Origin: Mycobacterium paraffinicum
GTDB lineage: Bacteria; Actinomycetota; Actinomycetes; Mycobacteriales; Mycobacteriaceae
DNA length: 64,000 nucleotides
NCBI RefSeq assembly: GCF_001907675.1
Contig: NZ_MPNT01000005.1
Coordinates: 62,001 to 126,000 of the forward strand
Direction of reading: 5' to 3'
Of the stretch, positions 10,112 to 18,468 are shown in pieces; the first letter of the stretch is position 1; every line of letters starts with the position of its first letter. Under the pieces are notes generated by a model, which ran no database searches, was not told where the DNA came from, and saw only the letters and a list, made by a program, of their open reading frames with translations. The position numbers and the translations under genes are program-made.

Positions 10112-10171
10112 CGAACGTGCGGCTGGCCGCACACTCGGCACCGAACGTGCGGTTGGCCGCACACTCGGCAC
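10112..10171. repeat. Two tandem 30-bp repeats, each holding a hairpin
   Basis: Two direct 30-bp copies (10112-10141 and 10142-10171) differ at a single base. Each contains the inverted repeat GTGCGG-N4-CCGCAC. They lie 9 nt after the cobN stop and just before the Rv2061c-type promoter. The hairpins could end cobN transcription, although no T-run follows. With only two units and no spacers this is not a CRISPR array. Confidence 0.85.
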
Positions 10172-10191
10172 CGCGAGGGGGGCCCGCGGCG

Positions 10192-10197
10192 TACGTT
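10192..10197 (+). promoter_or_regulatory. -10 hexamer of a leaderless transcript (F420-type gene)
   Basis: TACGTT fits TANNNT and ends 6 nt before the GTG at 10204, so the mRNA would begin at the start codon. It supports that start choice. Confidence 0.5.
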
Positions 10198-10203
10198 GTT
10201 ACC

Positions 10204-10590
10204 GTGACGCCCACCTTCGCCGATCTCGCCAAGGCGCAATACATCCTGCTGACCACGTTCACCAAGGACGGCAAGCCGAAGCCGACGCCGATCTGGGCGG
10301 CCGCCGACCAGGATCGGCTCGTGGTCATCACCCAGGCAAAGTCGTGGAAGGTCAAGCGGATCCGCAACACGCCGCGGGTCACGCTGGCCACCTGCACGAT
10401 GCAGGGCAAACCGACCAGCGAGGCCGTCGAAGGCACCGCCGCCATCCTCGACAAGTCGCAGACCGCCGCCGTGTACGACGCGATCGGGCGGCGTTACGGC
10501 GTGGTGGGCAAGGTCTTCAACTTCTTCAGCAAGCTGCGCGGCGGCATGGAGAACAACGTCGGGCTCGAGCTCAAAGTGGCCCCCACGTAA
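10204..10590 (+). CDS. PPOX-class, probably F420-dependent oxidoreductase (Rv2061c-like)
   Basis: A 128-residue split-beta-barrel flavin/F420-binding protein of the pyridoxamine-phosphate-oxidase-like superfamily. Typical features are the strand pair YILLTTFTKDGKPKPTPIWAA, the VVITQAKSWKVKRIRNTPRV turn and a short C-terminal tail. In mycobacteria this family mostly uses deazaflavin F420, but the substrate is unknown here. The sequence agrees with my memory of Rv2061c, which also sits beside cobN. It is followed after 6 nt by the DJ-1-like gene, so the two may be cotranscribed. Confidence 0.85.
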   Translation: MTPTFADLAKAQYILLTTFTKDGKPKPTPIWAAADQDRLVVITQAKSWKVKRIRNTPRVTLATCTMQGKPTSEAVEGTAAILDKSQTAAVYDAIGRRYGVVGKVFNFFSKLRGGMENNVGLELKVAPT

Positions 10591-10596
10591 AGGCAC

Positions 10597-11451
10597 ATGG
10601 GCACCGTCCTCGTCCCGATCCCGGACCGCGACTTCGACCCGACTGAGGTCGCCGTCAGCTGGCGCGTCCTGACCGACAACGGTCATGGGGTGGTGTTCGC
10701 CACCGAAAGTGGAGCGCCCGGCGCGGCGGACGACATCATGGTGACCGGCCGCGGCCTGGACGTCTGGTCCGGCCTGCCGGTGCTGGGCGCCATTCCCGTC
10801 ATCGGGCTCGCGCTGCGCGCCAACTCCGACGGGCGCAGCGCCTATCGGAACATGTTGACGTCAAACGAATTTCAGCACCCAATCGCGTGGGCGGAGGCCA
10901 CACTCGACGGCATCGACGCGCTGCTGCTGCCCGGCGGGCATCGGGCCCGCGGAATGCGCAGCTACATCGACAGCGGCATCCTGCATCGGCTCGTGGTGGA
11001 CGCCTTCAGCGGCGGCATCGTCGTCGCCGCCATCTGTCACGGCGTGCTGCTCGCGGCGCGCAGCGTCGACCCCGACACGGGCCGCTCGGTGCTCCACGGG
11101 CACCAGACCACGGGCCTGACGTGGGCGATGGAGCGCCTGGCGTGGCGGTTGACGCGCGTCACCCGGTTCTGGGACCGAAACTACTACCGCACCTACACCG
11201 AGCAGCCCGGCCAGGCGGACGGTTACATGTCGGTGCAGGCGGAAGTGACTCGCGCACTTGCAGATCCGACGGACTTCCGCGACGTGGTGCGCGGTTCGCC
11301 GGACTGGCGGCGCAAAACCTCCGGCATGGCGCGCGACACCGCCACCGACCCGCGGCCCGCGTTCGTGGTCGACGACGGCAGGTACGTATCGGCGCGTTGG
11401 CCGGGGGACACCCACACTTTCGCGACGGTCTTGTCACGCAAGCTCAACTGA
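10597..11451 (+). CDS. DJ-1/PfpI superfamily (class I glutamine-amidotransferase-like) protein
   Basis: A 284-residue protein with a DJ-1/PfpI core. It opens TVLVPIPDRDFDPTEVAVSW, the sheet holds DALLLPGGHRARGM, and the nucleophile elbow is AICHGVLLAAR, which supplies the Cys. It is longer than the simplest DJ-1 proteins (about 190 residues), because of an insertion around DVWSGLPVLGAIPVIGLALR and a C-terminal region rich in Arg and Trp. Family members include glyoxalases, hydrolases and stress chaperones, so the activity cannot be fixed. It is 6 nt downstream of the F420-type gene and convergent with the dienelactone hydrolase gene. Confidence 0.8.
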   Translation: MGTVLVPIPDRDFDPTEVAVSWRVLTDNGHGVVFATESGAPGAADDIMVTGRGLDVWSGLPVLGAIPVIGLALRANSDGRSAYRNMLTSNEFQHPIAWAEATLDGIDALLLPGGHRARGMRSYIDSGILHRLVVDAFSGGIVVAAICHGVLLAARSVDPDTGRSVLHGHQTTGLTWAMERLAWRLTRVTRFWDRNYYRTYTEQPGQADGYMSVQAEVTRALADPTDFRDVVRGSPDWRRKTSGMARDTATDPRPAFVVDDGRYVSARWPGDTHTFATVLSRKLN

Positions 11452-11456
11452 GGCAA

Positions 11457-12164
11457 CTACGTTGACGCGCCCGACGCCAAATGTTCGCCGAAGAACGCGA
11501 AGACGCGGCGCCAGGCGTCCTCGGTGGCGTCCCGGTCGTAGCCGAAACCGGTGATCCGCAGCAGTGATTGGGCGGGCAGCTCGTTGGCGAAGCTGTGCCC
11601 CACGCCGGGGTAGACCTTCACGTCGGCGGTGATGTTCTTCTTGGCGATGGTCTCGCGCAGTTTCTCGGGCGCGCCCCGTCCCAGCGGGTCTTTGGCGCCC
11701 AAACTGGCCACGATCGGGCACGCCCCGTCCAGCGTCTTGTCGAGGTTGCGGGGCAGGGGAGTGCTGTAGAACGGGGCCGAGGCGCCAAAACCTTTGGGAG
11801 ACATGACCAGCGCGAACTGGCCACCCATGCAGAACCCCGCGATGCCGACCTGGCCGGAACATTCCGGCATGGCTTGCAGGTGATCGCGCGCCGCCAGGAT
11901 GTCGGACAGGGCGCGGCCGCGCTGCGTCTGCAGCTCCTTCATCACCCGGGTGATGCAGCGGATACGGCCACCCCGCGCGTACATGTTGGGGGTGATCGCC
12001 AGATAGCCGGCCTGGGCGATGCGCTTGTTCGTCGACTCCTTGTCGTGGGCGTATCCGAACAAGTCATGAATCACGACGACGCCGGGCCACGGGCCCTGAC
12101 CCGAGGGAATGTCCAGCAGCGCGTCGATCGGTCCGTCGGGCGTGTCGATCTCAATCGTGGTCAT
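11457..12164 (-). CDS. Dienelactone hydrolase family protein (Rv2054-like)
   Basis: A 235-residue alpha/beta hydrolase of the dienelactone hydrolase type, in which Cys replaces Ser as nucleophile: GIAGFCMGGQFA. The acid is probably in LGAKDPLGRG and the His in YPGVGHSFANE. An early VVVIHDLFGYAHDK strand is also typical. It may cleave lactones or esters in the cytoplasm; no signal peptide is seen. The start ATG 12164 (MTTIEIDTPDGPIDA) matches the family start. It is divergent from fxsA, in the same neighbourhood as in H37Rv. Confidence 0.88.
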   Translation of the reverse strand: MTTIEIDTPDGPIDALLDIPSGQGPWPGVVVIHDLFGYAHDKESTNKRIAQAGYLAITPNMYARGGRIRCITRVMKELQTQRGRALSDILAARDHLQAMPECSGQVGIAGFCMGGQFALVMSPKGFGASAPFYSTPLPRNLDKTLDGACPIVASLGAKDPLGRGAPEKLRETIAKKNITADVKVYPGVGHSFANELPAQSLLRITGFGYDRDATEDAWRRVFAFFGEHLASGAST

Positions 12165-12237
12165 AGCGTCATCTAACTGCAATCGCCCCGGACCCCACCA
12201 TGGGAACTTCGACGCGGTCGACGGACGTTGCCCTGGC

Positions 12238-12774
12238 ATGCTGTCACGGCTGTTTCTCGGCTACGCCGCCGTCGAACTGGCGGCGATCATCGCCCTGGTT
12301 TCGACGCTCGGGTGGGGTTGGACGCTGCTGGCGCTGGCGGGCACCTTCCTGCTCGGATGGGGCCTCCTGGTGCCGATGATGGGCTCGCACCTGCTGCGCC
12401 AGGTCGGCGAGCTCCGCTCCGGTCTCGCCGAGCCGCGCACCGCGGTGCGGGACGGGACGCTGGTCTCGTTGGCCGCCGTGCTGGTCCTGGTGCCCGGGCT
12501 CGTGACCACGGCGCTCGGGCTGCTGCTGATGGTTCGGCCCGTGCGGTCGGCGGTCGGACCCGGTTTGGCCTCGGTCGCCATGCGCGGCCTGCGGCGGCGA
12601 ATGCCGCTGCTCGCCGACAGCACGCCGTTCGGCGTCGGCGTGCGCCAGGCCGGCGGCGCCGCGGCCGACGACTACATCGACGGCGAGGTCGTCGACGTCC
12701 GGGACTACCGGCCGCCCGCCCTCGACAACGAGCCGGTCCGCGGCGGATTCCCCGGCCGGCCCGCCTGGGACTGA
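12238..12774 (+). CDS. fxsA: FxsA family membrane protein
   Basis: A 178-residue inner-membrane protein. Three hydrophobic stretches cover residues 3-20 (LFLGYAAVELAAIIALV), 24-45 (WGWTLLALAGTFLLGWGLLV) and about 80-105 (TLVSLAAVLVLVPGLVTTALG). The last carries the P-G-L-V/I-T motif of FxsA, whose E. coli member relieves phage T7 exclusion by F. The cytoplasmic tail ends YIDGEVVDVRDY, usual in actinobacterial members. It corresponds to Rv2053c by position. The biological role in mycobacteria is unknown. Confidence 0.88.
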   Translation: MLSRLFLGYAAVELAAIIALVSTLGWGWTLLALAGTFLLGWGLLVPMMGSHLLRQVGELRSGLAEPRTAVRDGTLVSLAAVLVLVPGLVTTALGLLLMVRPVRSAVGPGLASVAMRGLRRRMPLLADSTPFGVGVRQAGGAAADDYIDGEVVDVRDYRPPALDNEPVRGGFPGRPAWD

Positions 12775-12796
12775 ACGCCCCGCCCCGAAGCCCACG

Positions 12797-12802
12797 TAGT
12801 TT
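12797..12802 (+). promoter_or_regulatory. -10 hexamer of a leaderless transcript (amidohydrolase)
   Basis: TAGTTT fits TANNNT and ends 6 nt before the GTG at 12809. Confidence 0.5.
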
Positions 12803-12808
12803 TGCCCT

Positions 12809-14413
12809 GTGAGCCACACGCCCACCACGCTGCTGGTCAATGGCCGGGTGCACAGCCCGACCCATCCGGACGCCACCGCCATGGCGGTGCGGGGCGACGT
12901 CATCGCGTGGCTCGGTAGCGACGACGTCGGCCGCGGCCTGTTTCCCGAGGCCACGATCGAGGACCTAGATGGCGGCTTCGTGGCGCCGGGATTCGTGGAC
13001 AGCCACATCCACCTGACCGCCACCGGCCTGACGCTCAGCGGTCTCGACCTGCGCGCGGCCGGCTCCCGATCGCAGTGCCTTCAGCTGCTCGCCGACCACG
13101 CGGCCGCCCACCCGGGCCGGCCCGTCTGGGGGCACGGGTGGGACGAGTCGTCATGGCCCGAGAACAGCGCGCCAAGCACCGCCGACCTCGACGCCGTCCT
13201 GGGAGACCGGCCCGCCTACCTGTCCAGGATCGACGTCCACTCCGCGCTGGCCTCCACGGCCCTGCGCCGACGGGTCGCCGACCTGCCGGCGGCGGCCGGC
13301 TTCGACCCGGACCGGCCACTCACCGCCGACGCGCACCACCTGGTCCGTGCCGTCGCCCGCGACCTGCTCACGCCCGAGCAGCTGGCCGAAGCCCGCACCG
13401 CCGCCCTGCGGGCCGCCGCGGCGGCCGGCATCGTCGCGGTGCACGAATGCGCCGGACCCGAGATCGGCGGCCTCGACGACTGGCTGCAGCTGCGATCGCT
13501 CGATGAGGGCGTCGAGGTGACCGGTTACTGGGGTGAGGCCGTGAGCACCCCGGCGGGGGCGCGCGCGCTCATCGAGGAGACCGGAGCCAGGGGGCTGGCC
13601 GGCGACCTGTTCGTCGACGGCGCGCTCGGGTCGCGCACCGCCTGGCTGCACGAGCCGTACGCCGACGCCGCGGACCGGTCCGGCACCTGCTACCTCGAGC
13701 CCGCCTTGGTGGAGGCGCACCTGCGCGCGTGCACCGAGGCTCAGGTGACGGCCGGTTTCCACGTCATCGGCGATGCCGCGGTGTCGGCCGTGGTGACCGC
13801 CCTCGATCGGGTGGTGGCCGACCTCGGGGTGGTGGCCGTCGCCCGGTGCGGGCACCGTCTGGAGCATCTCGAAATGGTCACCGCCGAGCAGGCCGCCCAA
13901 CTCGGGCAATGGGGCGTCATCGCCAGCGTGCAGCCCAACTTCGACGCGCTGTGGGGCGGCGCCGACGGCATGTACGCGCGGCGCCTCGGCGCCGAACGAG
14001 GCAGTCGGCTCAATCCGTTTGCGCTGTTAGCATCCCAAGGCGTGCCCCTCGCGCTAGGTTCCGATGCACCGGTCACGGGCCTCGACCCCTGGGCGAGCGT
14101 GCGCGCGGCGGTCAACCACCAGACTCCCGGCAGCGCGGTCTCCGCGCGGGCCGCGTTCGCCGGCGCAACCCGCGGCGGTTGGCGCGCAGCCGGCATTCAC
14201 GACGGCAAGACGGGAACCCTGGTGCCCGGCGCGCCGGCCTCCTACGCCGTCTGGGATGCCGGGACCCTGGACGTCCGCGCACCCAGCGACGCCGTCCAGC
14301 GCTGGTCAACCGACCCGCGGGCGCGCGTCCCGGCCTTGCCGCGCTTGGGCCCGACCGACGCCCTGCCGCGGTGCCGGCGAACGGTACATCGGGGCGCTGT
14401 CATCCATGGCTAA
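12809..14413 (+). CDS. Amidohydrolase, YtcJ-like family 3 (Rv2052c-like)
   Basis: A 534-residue metal-dependent hydrolase of the amidohydrolase superfamily. The N-terminal strand region [12 protein letters not shown] and [12 protein letters not shown] (the HxH metal ligands) are followed by GFHVIGDAA and RLEHLEM, which supply further His ligands, and by [13 protein letters not shown] with the conserved Asp. The composite end [15 protein letters not shown] is typical of the small beta-sandwich domain. Such enzymes hydrolyse N-acyl or formamide-like bonds; the substrate here is unknown. The gene starts from a GTG immediately behind a -10 hexamer. Its stop overlaps the start of lnt by 8 nt, so the two are probably cotranscribed. 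Confidence 0.9.
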   Translation: MSHTPTTLLVNGRVHSPTHPDATAMAVRGDVIAWLGSDDVGRGLFPEATIEDLDGGFVAPGFVDSHIHLTATGLTLSGLDLRAAGSRSQCLQLLADHAAAHPGRPVWGHGWDESSWPENSAPSTADLDAVLGDRPAYLSRIDVHSALASTALRRRVADLPAAAGFDPDRPLTADAHHLVRAVARDLLTPEQLAEARTAALRAAAAAGIVAVHECAGPEIGGLDDWLQLRSLDEGVEVTGYWGEAVSTPAGARALIEETGARGLAGDLFVDGALGSRTAWLHEPYADAADRSGTCYLEPALVEAHLRACTEAQVTAGFHVIGDAAVSAVVTALDRVVADLGVVAVARCGHRLEHLEMVTAEQAAQLGQWGVIASVQPNFDALWGGADGMYARRLGAERGSRLNPFALLASQGVPLALGSDAPVTGLDPWASVRAAVNHQTPGSAVSARAAFAGATRGGWRAAGIHDGKTGTLVPGAPASYAVWDAGTLDVRAPSDAVQRWSTDPRARVPALPRLGPTDALPRCRRTVHRGAVIHG

Positions 14414-16481
14414 GGAATGGTTCGGCCGAAAAGACCGCCCCGGCCAAGCCGACGAGCCCGACCCGGCGGCCGACGACCTGGGGGCACATCCGGACACGGA
14501 CCCGATCAGCGACGAGGCCGAATCGGATCGCGACGACGAGCCCGCCGACGTCGCCCCGGAACCCCGAGGCGGTGACGGCACCACCGAACCCGGCGCCCTA
14601 ACGCACCGCTTGGGCGGGGTGGCCCGCCGGGCGGTAGCGGGGCTCGGGGCGGCGGCGCTCGCACGGCTGCCGGGCGTCCGGGCCGCCATGCTGCCGCGGC
14701 TGACGCGGTTGGCGTGCGCCATAGCGGGTGGCGTACTGCTGTTCACCAGCTTCCCGTCGCTGAACTGGTGGTGGGGCGCGGTCGTCGCGGCCGCGCTGCT
14801 GGCCTGGGTGCTCAAGCATCCGGCTACGTCTGCGGGCGGTGGCCTGGGCTACGGGTTCCTGTTCGGGCTGGCGTTCTATCTGCCGCTGCTGCCCTGGGTC
14901 AGCACGCTCGTCGGCGCCGTGCCCTGGACGGTGCTGGCGATGACGTGTGCGCTCTTTCCCGCGCTTTTCGGCCTGTGCGCCGTGCTCGTGCGCGGGCTGC
15001 CGGGTTGGCCCGTCTGGTTCGCGCTGGTGTGGGCGGCCCAGGAGTGGCTGAAATCGATCGTCCCGTTCGGCGGATTCCCCTGGGGAGTGGTGGCGTTCGG
15101 GCAGGCGCAGGGCCCCTTCTTGCCGTTGGCCAAGCTGGGGGGCCCCGCGCTGCTCTCGATGGCGATCGTGCTGATCGGGTTCAGCGCGACCGCCATCGAG
15201 CTGGAGATCGTCAAGTGGTGGCGCACCGGCCAGCGGGCGCAGCGCGGCGCCCGCGGAGAGGAAGCGGCGAAGGCCGATGCGGCGCCGCCGGCGGTGGTGC
15301 TGCCGGGCGTCTGCATCTGCCTGGTGCTGTTCGTGTCCGTCGTCGTCTGGCCGCAGGTTCGGCACGCCGGCACCGGGTCGGGCGGCGAGCCCTCGGTCAC
15401 CGTCGCCCTGGTGCAGGGCAACGTGCCGCGCCTCGGGCTGGACTTCAACGCGCAACGGCGGGCGGTGCTCGACAACCACGTCCGTCAGACGCTGCGGTTG
15501 GCCGAGGATGTGCGCGCGGGACGGGCGCCACAACCCCAGTTCGTCATCTGGCCCGAGGATTCCTCCGACATCGACCCGCTGGCCAACGTTGATGCCGCGC
15601 TGGAGATCTCCCAGGCCGCCGCCGCGATCGGCGCGCCGATCCTGATCGGCACGGTGTCGGAACTGCCCGGCAGCCCGCCGGAGAACCCCCAGTACACCAA
15701 CACGATGATCGTGTGGAATCCGGCTACCGGGCCGGCCGACCGGCACGACAAAGAGATCGTGCAGCCATTCGGCGAATACCTGCCGATGGCGTGGCTGTTC
15801 AAGCATCTATCCGGCTACGCCAACCGCGCGGGGAACATGGTGCCCCGACCGGGCAGTGACATCGTGCACATCGCCGGGGTGCCGATCGGGGTGGCCACCT
15901 GCTGGGAAGTGATCTTCGACCGCGTCCCGCGCAAAGCTGTCCTCAATGGCGCCCAATTGCTGGCCGTGCCGAGCAACAACGCCACCTTCAACAAGACGAT
16001 GAGCGAACAACAGCTGGGCTTCGCCAAGGTGCGGGCCGTCGAGCACGATCGCTACGTGTTGGTCGCCGGCACCACCGGGATCAGCGCCGTGATCGCCCCC
16101 GACGGTGCCGAGCTGGTCCGCACCGACTTCTTTCAGCCCGATTACCTGGACATTCAGGTGCGCCTGAAGACGAAACTGACGCCGGCGACGCGGTGGGGCC
16201 CGATGCTGCAGTGGCTTCTGGTCGCGGTGGCTGCGGCGGCGATCTTGGCCGGGATACGGCAGAATGGTTGGTTCGCGCGTCCGGTTCGTCGGAGGTCCGA
16301 TGCCCCGAGCGAATCCCCAGACGCAGGTGCGCCCTCGGGCGAAACCCCGCTTGACGAGGACAGTCCGCCCGCCGAGGGCGGGGACCAGGCGCCGCCGGAG
16401 GACGGCGGTGACTACACTCCGCCCCACGAGGGCGGCCAACGACCGTCGCGCAATTACGGGCGACACAGAGGAGCTACATGA
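14406..16481 (+). CDS. lnt: Apolipoprotein N-acyltransferase Lnt
   Basis: Lnt adds the third acyl chain to the N-terminal Cys of lipoproteins at the outer face of the plasma membrane. About 110 charged N-terminal residues precede several membrane segments (from residue 100 to 320), then the nitrilase-like domain. The catalytic triad is visible: Glu384 in IWPEDSSD, Lys449 in [15 protein letters not shown], and Cys499 in ATCWEVIFD. One more helix near residue 610 and an acidic tail complete the 691 residues. That is longer than E. coli Lnt because of both tails. It overlaps ppm1 by 4 nt. In M. tuberculosis the two are one polypeptide (Rv2051c), while here they are separate. Confidence 0.94.
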   Translation: MAKEWFGRKDRPGQADEPDPAADDLGAHPDTDPISDEAESDRDDEPADVAPEPRGGDGTTEPGALTHRLGGVARRAVAGLGAAALARLPGVRAAMLPRLTRLACAIAGGVLLFTSFPSLNWWWGAVVAAALLAWVLKHPATSAGGGLGYGFLFGLAFYLPLLPWVSTLVGAVPWTVLAMTCALFPALFGLCAVLVRGLPGWPVWFALVWAAQEWLKSIVPFGGFPWGVVAFGQAQGPFLPLAKLGGPALLSMAIVLIGFSATAIELEIVKWWRTGQRAQRGARGEEAAKADAAPPAVVLPGVCICLVLFVSVVVWPQVRHAGTGSGGEPSVTVALVQGNVPRLGLDFNAQRRAVLDNHVRQTLRLAEDVRAGRAPQPQFVIWPEDSSDIDPLANVDAALEISQAAAAIGAPILIGTVSELPGSPPENPQYTNTMIVWNPATGPADRHDKEIVQPFGEYLPMAWLFKHLSGYANRAGNMVPRPGSDIVHIAGVPIGVATCWEVIFDRVPRKAVLNGAQLLAVPSNNATFNKTMSEQQLGFAKVRAVEHDRYVLVAGTTGISAVIAPDGAELVRTDFFQPDYLDIQVRLKTKLTPATRWGPMLQWLLVAVAAAAILAGIRQNGWFARPVRRRSDAPSESPDAGAPSGETPLDEDSPPAEGGDQAPPEDGGDYTPPHEGGQRPSRNYGRHRGAT

Positions 16482-17272
16482 CCACCGGCCAGCCGGCGCC
16501 CCGCGGCCCGGGGAATCGTCCCAGCGAGCGCGTCCTGGTGATCATCCCCACGTACAACGAGCGGGAGAACCTGCCGGTGATCCACCGGCGGCTGAAGGAC
16601 GCATGCCCCCACGTGCACCTGCTGATCGTCGACGACAGCAGCCCCGACGGCACCGGCGAGCTCGCCGAGGAGCTCGCGGCGGCGGACGCGGGCCGCACCC
16701 ACGTGATGCACCGCACCGCCAAGGACGGCCTGGGCGCGGCGTATCTGGCGGGCTTCGCATGGGGCCTGAGCCGCGACTACTCGGTGCTGGTGGAAATGGA
16801 CGCCGACGGCAGCCACGCGCCCGAGCAGCTGCACCGGCTACTGGACGCGGTCGACGCCGGAGCCGATCTGGCGATCGGGTCGCGTTACGTCGAGGGCGGG
16901 GCGGTGCGGAACTGGCCGTGGCGGCGCTGGGCGCTGTCCTGGACGGCGAACACCTACGCGCGGCTCGCGCTGGGTATCGGTGTCCACGACATCACCGCGG
17001 GCTACCGCGCCTACCGCCGGGAAGTCCTCGAGGCGATCGGTCTCGAGGCGGTCGACTCCAAGGGCTACTGCTTCCAGATCGATCTGACCTGGCGCACCGT
17101 GTGCAACGGATTCTCGATCGTCGAGGTGCCGATCACCTTCACCGAGCGGGAACTCGGCGTCTCCAAGATGAGTGGATCGAACATCCGCGAGGCGTTGGTC
17201 AAGGTCACCCGCTGGGGGATCGACGGCCGCAAGAGCGGCGCCGGCAGCCAGCGCGCCAAAAACCCGACGTAG
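16478..17272 (+). CDS. ppm1: Polyprenol-phosphate mannosyltransferase Ppm1
   Basis: This GT2-family enzyme transfers mannose from GDP-mannose to polyprenyl phosphate, the donor for the later steps of lipomannan, lipoarabinomannan and glycoprotein synthesis. The 264 residues show the GT-A fold: [29 protein letters not shown], the DxD-type VEMDADGSH motif, then GSRYVEGG and [13 protein letters not shown]. The C-terminal [15 protein letters not shown] is typical of dolichol-phosphate mannose synthases. It has no membrane helix, so it may depend on Lnt, encoded by the overlapping upstream gene, for membrane placement, as shown for other mycobacteria with split proteins. Confidence 0.95.
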   Translation: MTTGQPAPRGPGNRPSERVLVIIPTYNERENLPVIHRRLKDACPHVHLLIVDDSSPDGTGELAEELAAADAGRTHVMHRTAKDGLGAAYLAGFAWGLSRDYSVLVEMDADGSHAPEQLHRLLDAVDAGADLAIGSRYVEGGAVRNWPWRRWALSWTANTYARLALGIGVHDITAGYRAYRREVLEAIGLEAVDSKGYCFQIDLTWRTVCNGFSIVEVPITFTERELGVSKMSGSNIREALVKVTRWGIDGRKSGAGSQRAKNPT

Positions 17273-17289
17273 GCGGCCGGGTCAGCCGC
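17273..17289. terminator. Possible bidirectional hairpin between ppm1 and rbpA
   Basis: A GCGGC stem (17273-17277) can pair with GCCGC (17285-17289) around a 7-base loop that includes the rbpA stop codon. There is no T-run. It sits exactly between two convergent genes, but the stem is short. Confidence 0.25.
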
Positions 17290-17617
17290 GGCGGCGGGTC
17301 CGGATGATCTCGAGCCGCTCCTTGAGCAGCTCTTCGAGTTCTTCGACGCTGCGCCGTTCCAGCAACATGTCCCAGTGCGTGCGCGGCGGCTTTACCTTCT
17401 TCGGCTCGGGCAGGTCACCCTCGATCAGGGTGCCTTCCATGCCGTTGCGGCACAGCCAGGTGCCGGGGATCTCGGCGTCGTCGGCGAACGGAACCTCGAA
17501 TTCCTCGCCGTTCTCGGTCCGGTACCGCGCGATCTGACGCGGCGCGAGGTCGTGGTTGCGGTCGGTCTCGTAGCTCACGGCTCCGAGGCGACTGCCCCTA
17601 AGGACGCGATCAGCCAT
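17282..17617 (-). CDS. rbpA: RNA polymerase-binding protein RbpA
   Basis: RbpA binds sigma-A/SigB holoenzyme and stabilises the open complex, and it is essential in M. tuberculosis. The 111 residues include the N-terminal tail and core (VSYETDRNHDLAPRQIARYRTENGEEF...IPGTWLCRNGMEGTLIEGD), a basic linker (PEPKKVKPPRTHWDML) that contacts DNA, and the C-terminal sigma-interacting helix RSVEELEELLKERLE. Start and length match the family. GAGGAG lies just upstream of the ATG. A SigH/SigE-type promoter lies about 70 nt upstream (see 17683-17709). Confidence 0.97.
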   Translation of the reverse strand: MADRVLRGSRLGAVSYETDRNHDLAPRQIARYRTENGEEFEVPFADDAEIPGTWLCRNGMEGTLIEGDLPEPKKVKPPRTHWDMLLERRSVEELEELLKERLEIIRTRRRG

Positions 17618-17682
17618 GTTGCTACTCCTCTAGGTGCTCTGAGCTGTCGGGCTGCTGTAGTGCGTTTTGTGTCCGTCTGCCA

Positions 17683-17709
17683 AACGTCGCGGTGCTCTGC
17701 CTAGTTCCC
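17683..17709 (-). promoter_or_regulatory. SigH/SigE-type promoter of rbpA
   Basis: On the minus strand GGGAAC (17704-17709) is followed after exactly 17 nt by CGTT (17683-17686). This is the ECF consensus GGGAAY-N16/17-CGTT used by mycobacterial SigH (and, similarly, SigE). It lies about 66 nt before the rbpA ATG. In Streptomyces rbpA is known to be under the SigH homologue SigR, so stress control here is plausible. Confidence 0.65.
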
Positions 17710-17774
17710 GTTTACGGCGGCCGGCGAACGCGACGCGACCTTCAATGATACCGGGATCGCCACGGGATCCCGAT

Positions 17775-17780
17775 TAAAGT
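17775..17780 (+). promoter_or_regulatory. -10 hexamer before the small zinc-site protein gene
   Basis: TAAAGT fits TANNNT and ends 8 nt before the GTG at 17789, which would give a leaderless or nearly leaderless mRNA. Confidence 0.4.
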
Positions 17781-17788
17781 CGGCAGGC

Positions 17789-18139
17789 GTGAGTCGTCGT
17801 ACCCATCCGCAGCCCTGCCGCTGGTGCGGTCGAGACGTGTCCGATGCCGGGATGGGACGTCGCCGCCAGTACTGCAGGCAGTCGTGCCGGCAGCGGGCGT
17901 ACGAACAACGCGCCTCGCTGACCCGCGGCGCCGCGCTGGCCCTTCCCCCGGACGCGGTGGTTCTGTCGGCCGATGACGCGGCCGACCTGTCCGACCGGGT
18001 CTACCAGGTGCGGTGCGCGGCCGAAGATGTCGTCACCGCCCTCGACGAAGGCGCCCGGGCGAGCGAACTGCGTGAACTGTGCGACGTGCTGATCCGCGCC
18101 GCCCGCGCCGCCGACGGCTGGCGGCGGGTGGGTGTCTGA
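17789..18139 (+). CDS. Conserved hypothetical protein with a possible zinc site (Rv2049c position)
   Basis: A 116-residue protein of unknown function. The N-terminus is Cys- and Arg-rich, PCRWCGRDVSDAGMG and RRRQYCRQSCRQRAYEQR. Its four Cys are spaced as two pairs (CxxC and CxxxC), which could hold a zinc ion as a small treble-clef or ribbon. The rest is helical and acidic (SADDAADLSDRVYQVRCAAEDVV, ELRELCDVLIRAARAADGW). It occupies the Rv2049c position between rbpA and pks12, but I cannot confirm orthology. Start GTG. Confidence 0.7.
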   Translation: MSRRTHPQPCRWCGRDVSDAGMGRRRQYCRQSCRQRAYEQRASLTRGAALALPPDAVVLSADDAADLSDRVYQVRCAAEDVVTALDEGARASELRELCDVLIRAARAADGWRRVGV

Positions 18140-18171
18140 CCCGTCCTGACCACCCTCGATGCACAGCCGGG

Positions 18172-18177
18172 TACAGT
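18172..18177 (+). promoter_or_regulatory. -10 hexamer of a leaderless small-protein transcript
   Basis: TACAGT fits TANNNT and ends 6 nt before the ATG at 18184. Confidence 0.45.
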
Positions 18178-18183
18178 CGCGCC

Positions 18184-18303
18184 ATGGACGGCGCGTCAGC
18201 TGTCTCCCCGGGGATGGGAGATACCGATACCCACGGGCGCAACGACGCGTTCCGTACCCCCCAGGACAAGGCGTTCCTCACGCCGAAGCCGATCCTCCTC
18301 TAG
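18184..18303 (+). CDS. Possible 39-residue small protein upstream of pks12
   Basis: The frame begins at ATG 18184, placed exactly where a leaderless mRNA from TACAGT (18172-18177) would start, and ends with TAG at 18303. The product begins MDGASAVSPGMGDTDTHG and ends KAFLTPKPILL, with no membrane segment and no recognisable domain. About 160 bp separate it from pks12. It could be a real small protein or an upstream reading frame that influences pks12 expression. Evidence is limited to start-site geometry. Confidence 0.4.
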   Translation: MDGASAVSPGMGDTDTHGRNDAFRTPQDKAFLTPKPILL

Positions 18304-18468
18304 CAGCCGGGAGCATCGGACGTTTTGAAATCCCGTCGGAGTTGGCCATACTCACCAGCGACATTCTTGGGCCGGAGAGCGGCACGACATCGCATCGTGC
18401 AGCAAATTCCGTGACTCGGCGAGAGTCGCATCGAGGCAGCTGACGGCCAAGTTAGGCGAGAGGTATTG

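Noticed and set aside
10112..10171. CRISPR array
   Set aside because: Only two directly adjoining units, no spacers and no cas genes.
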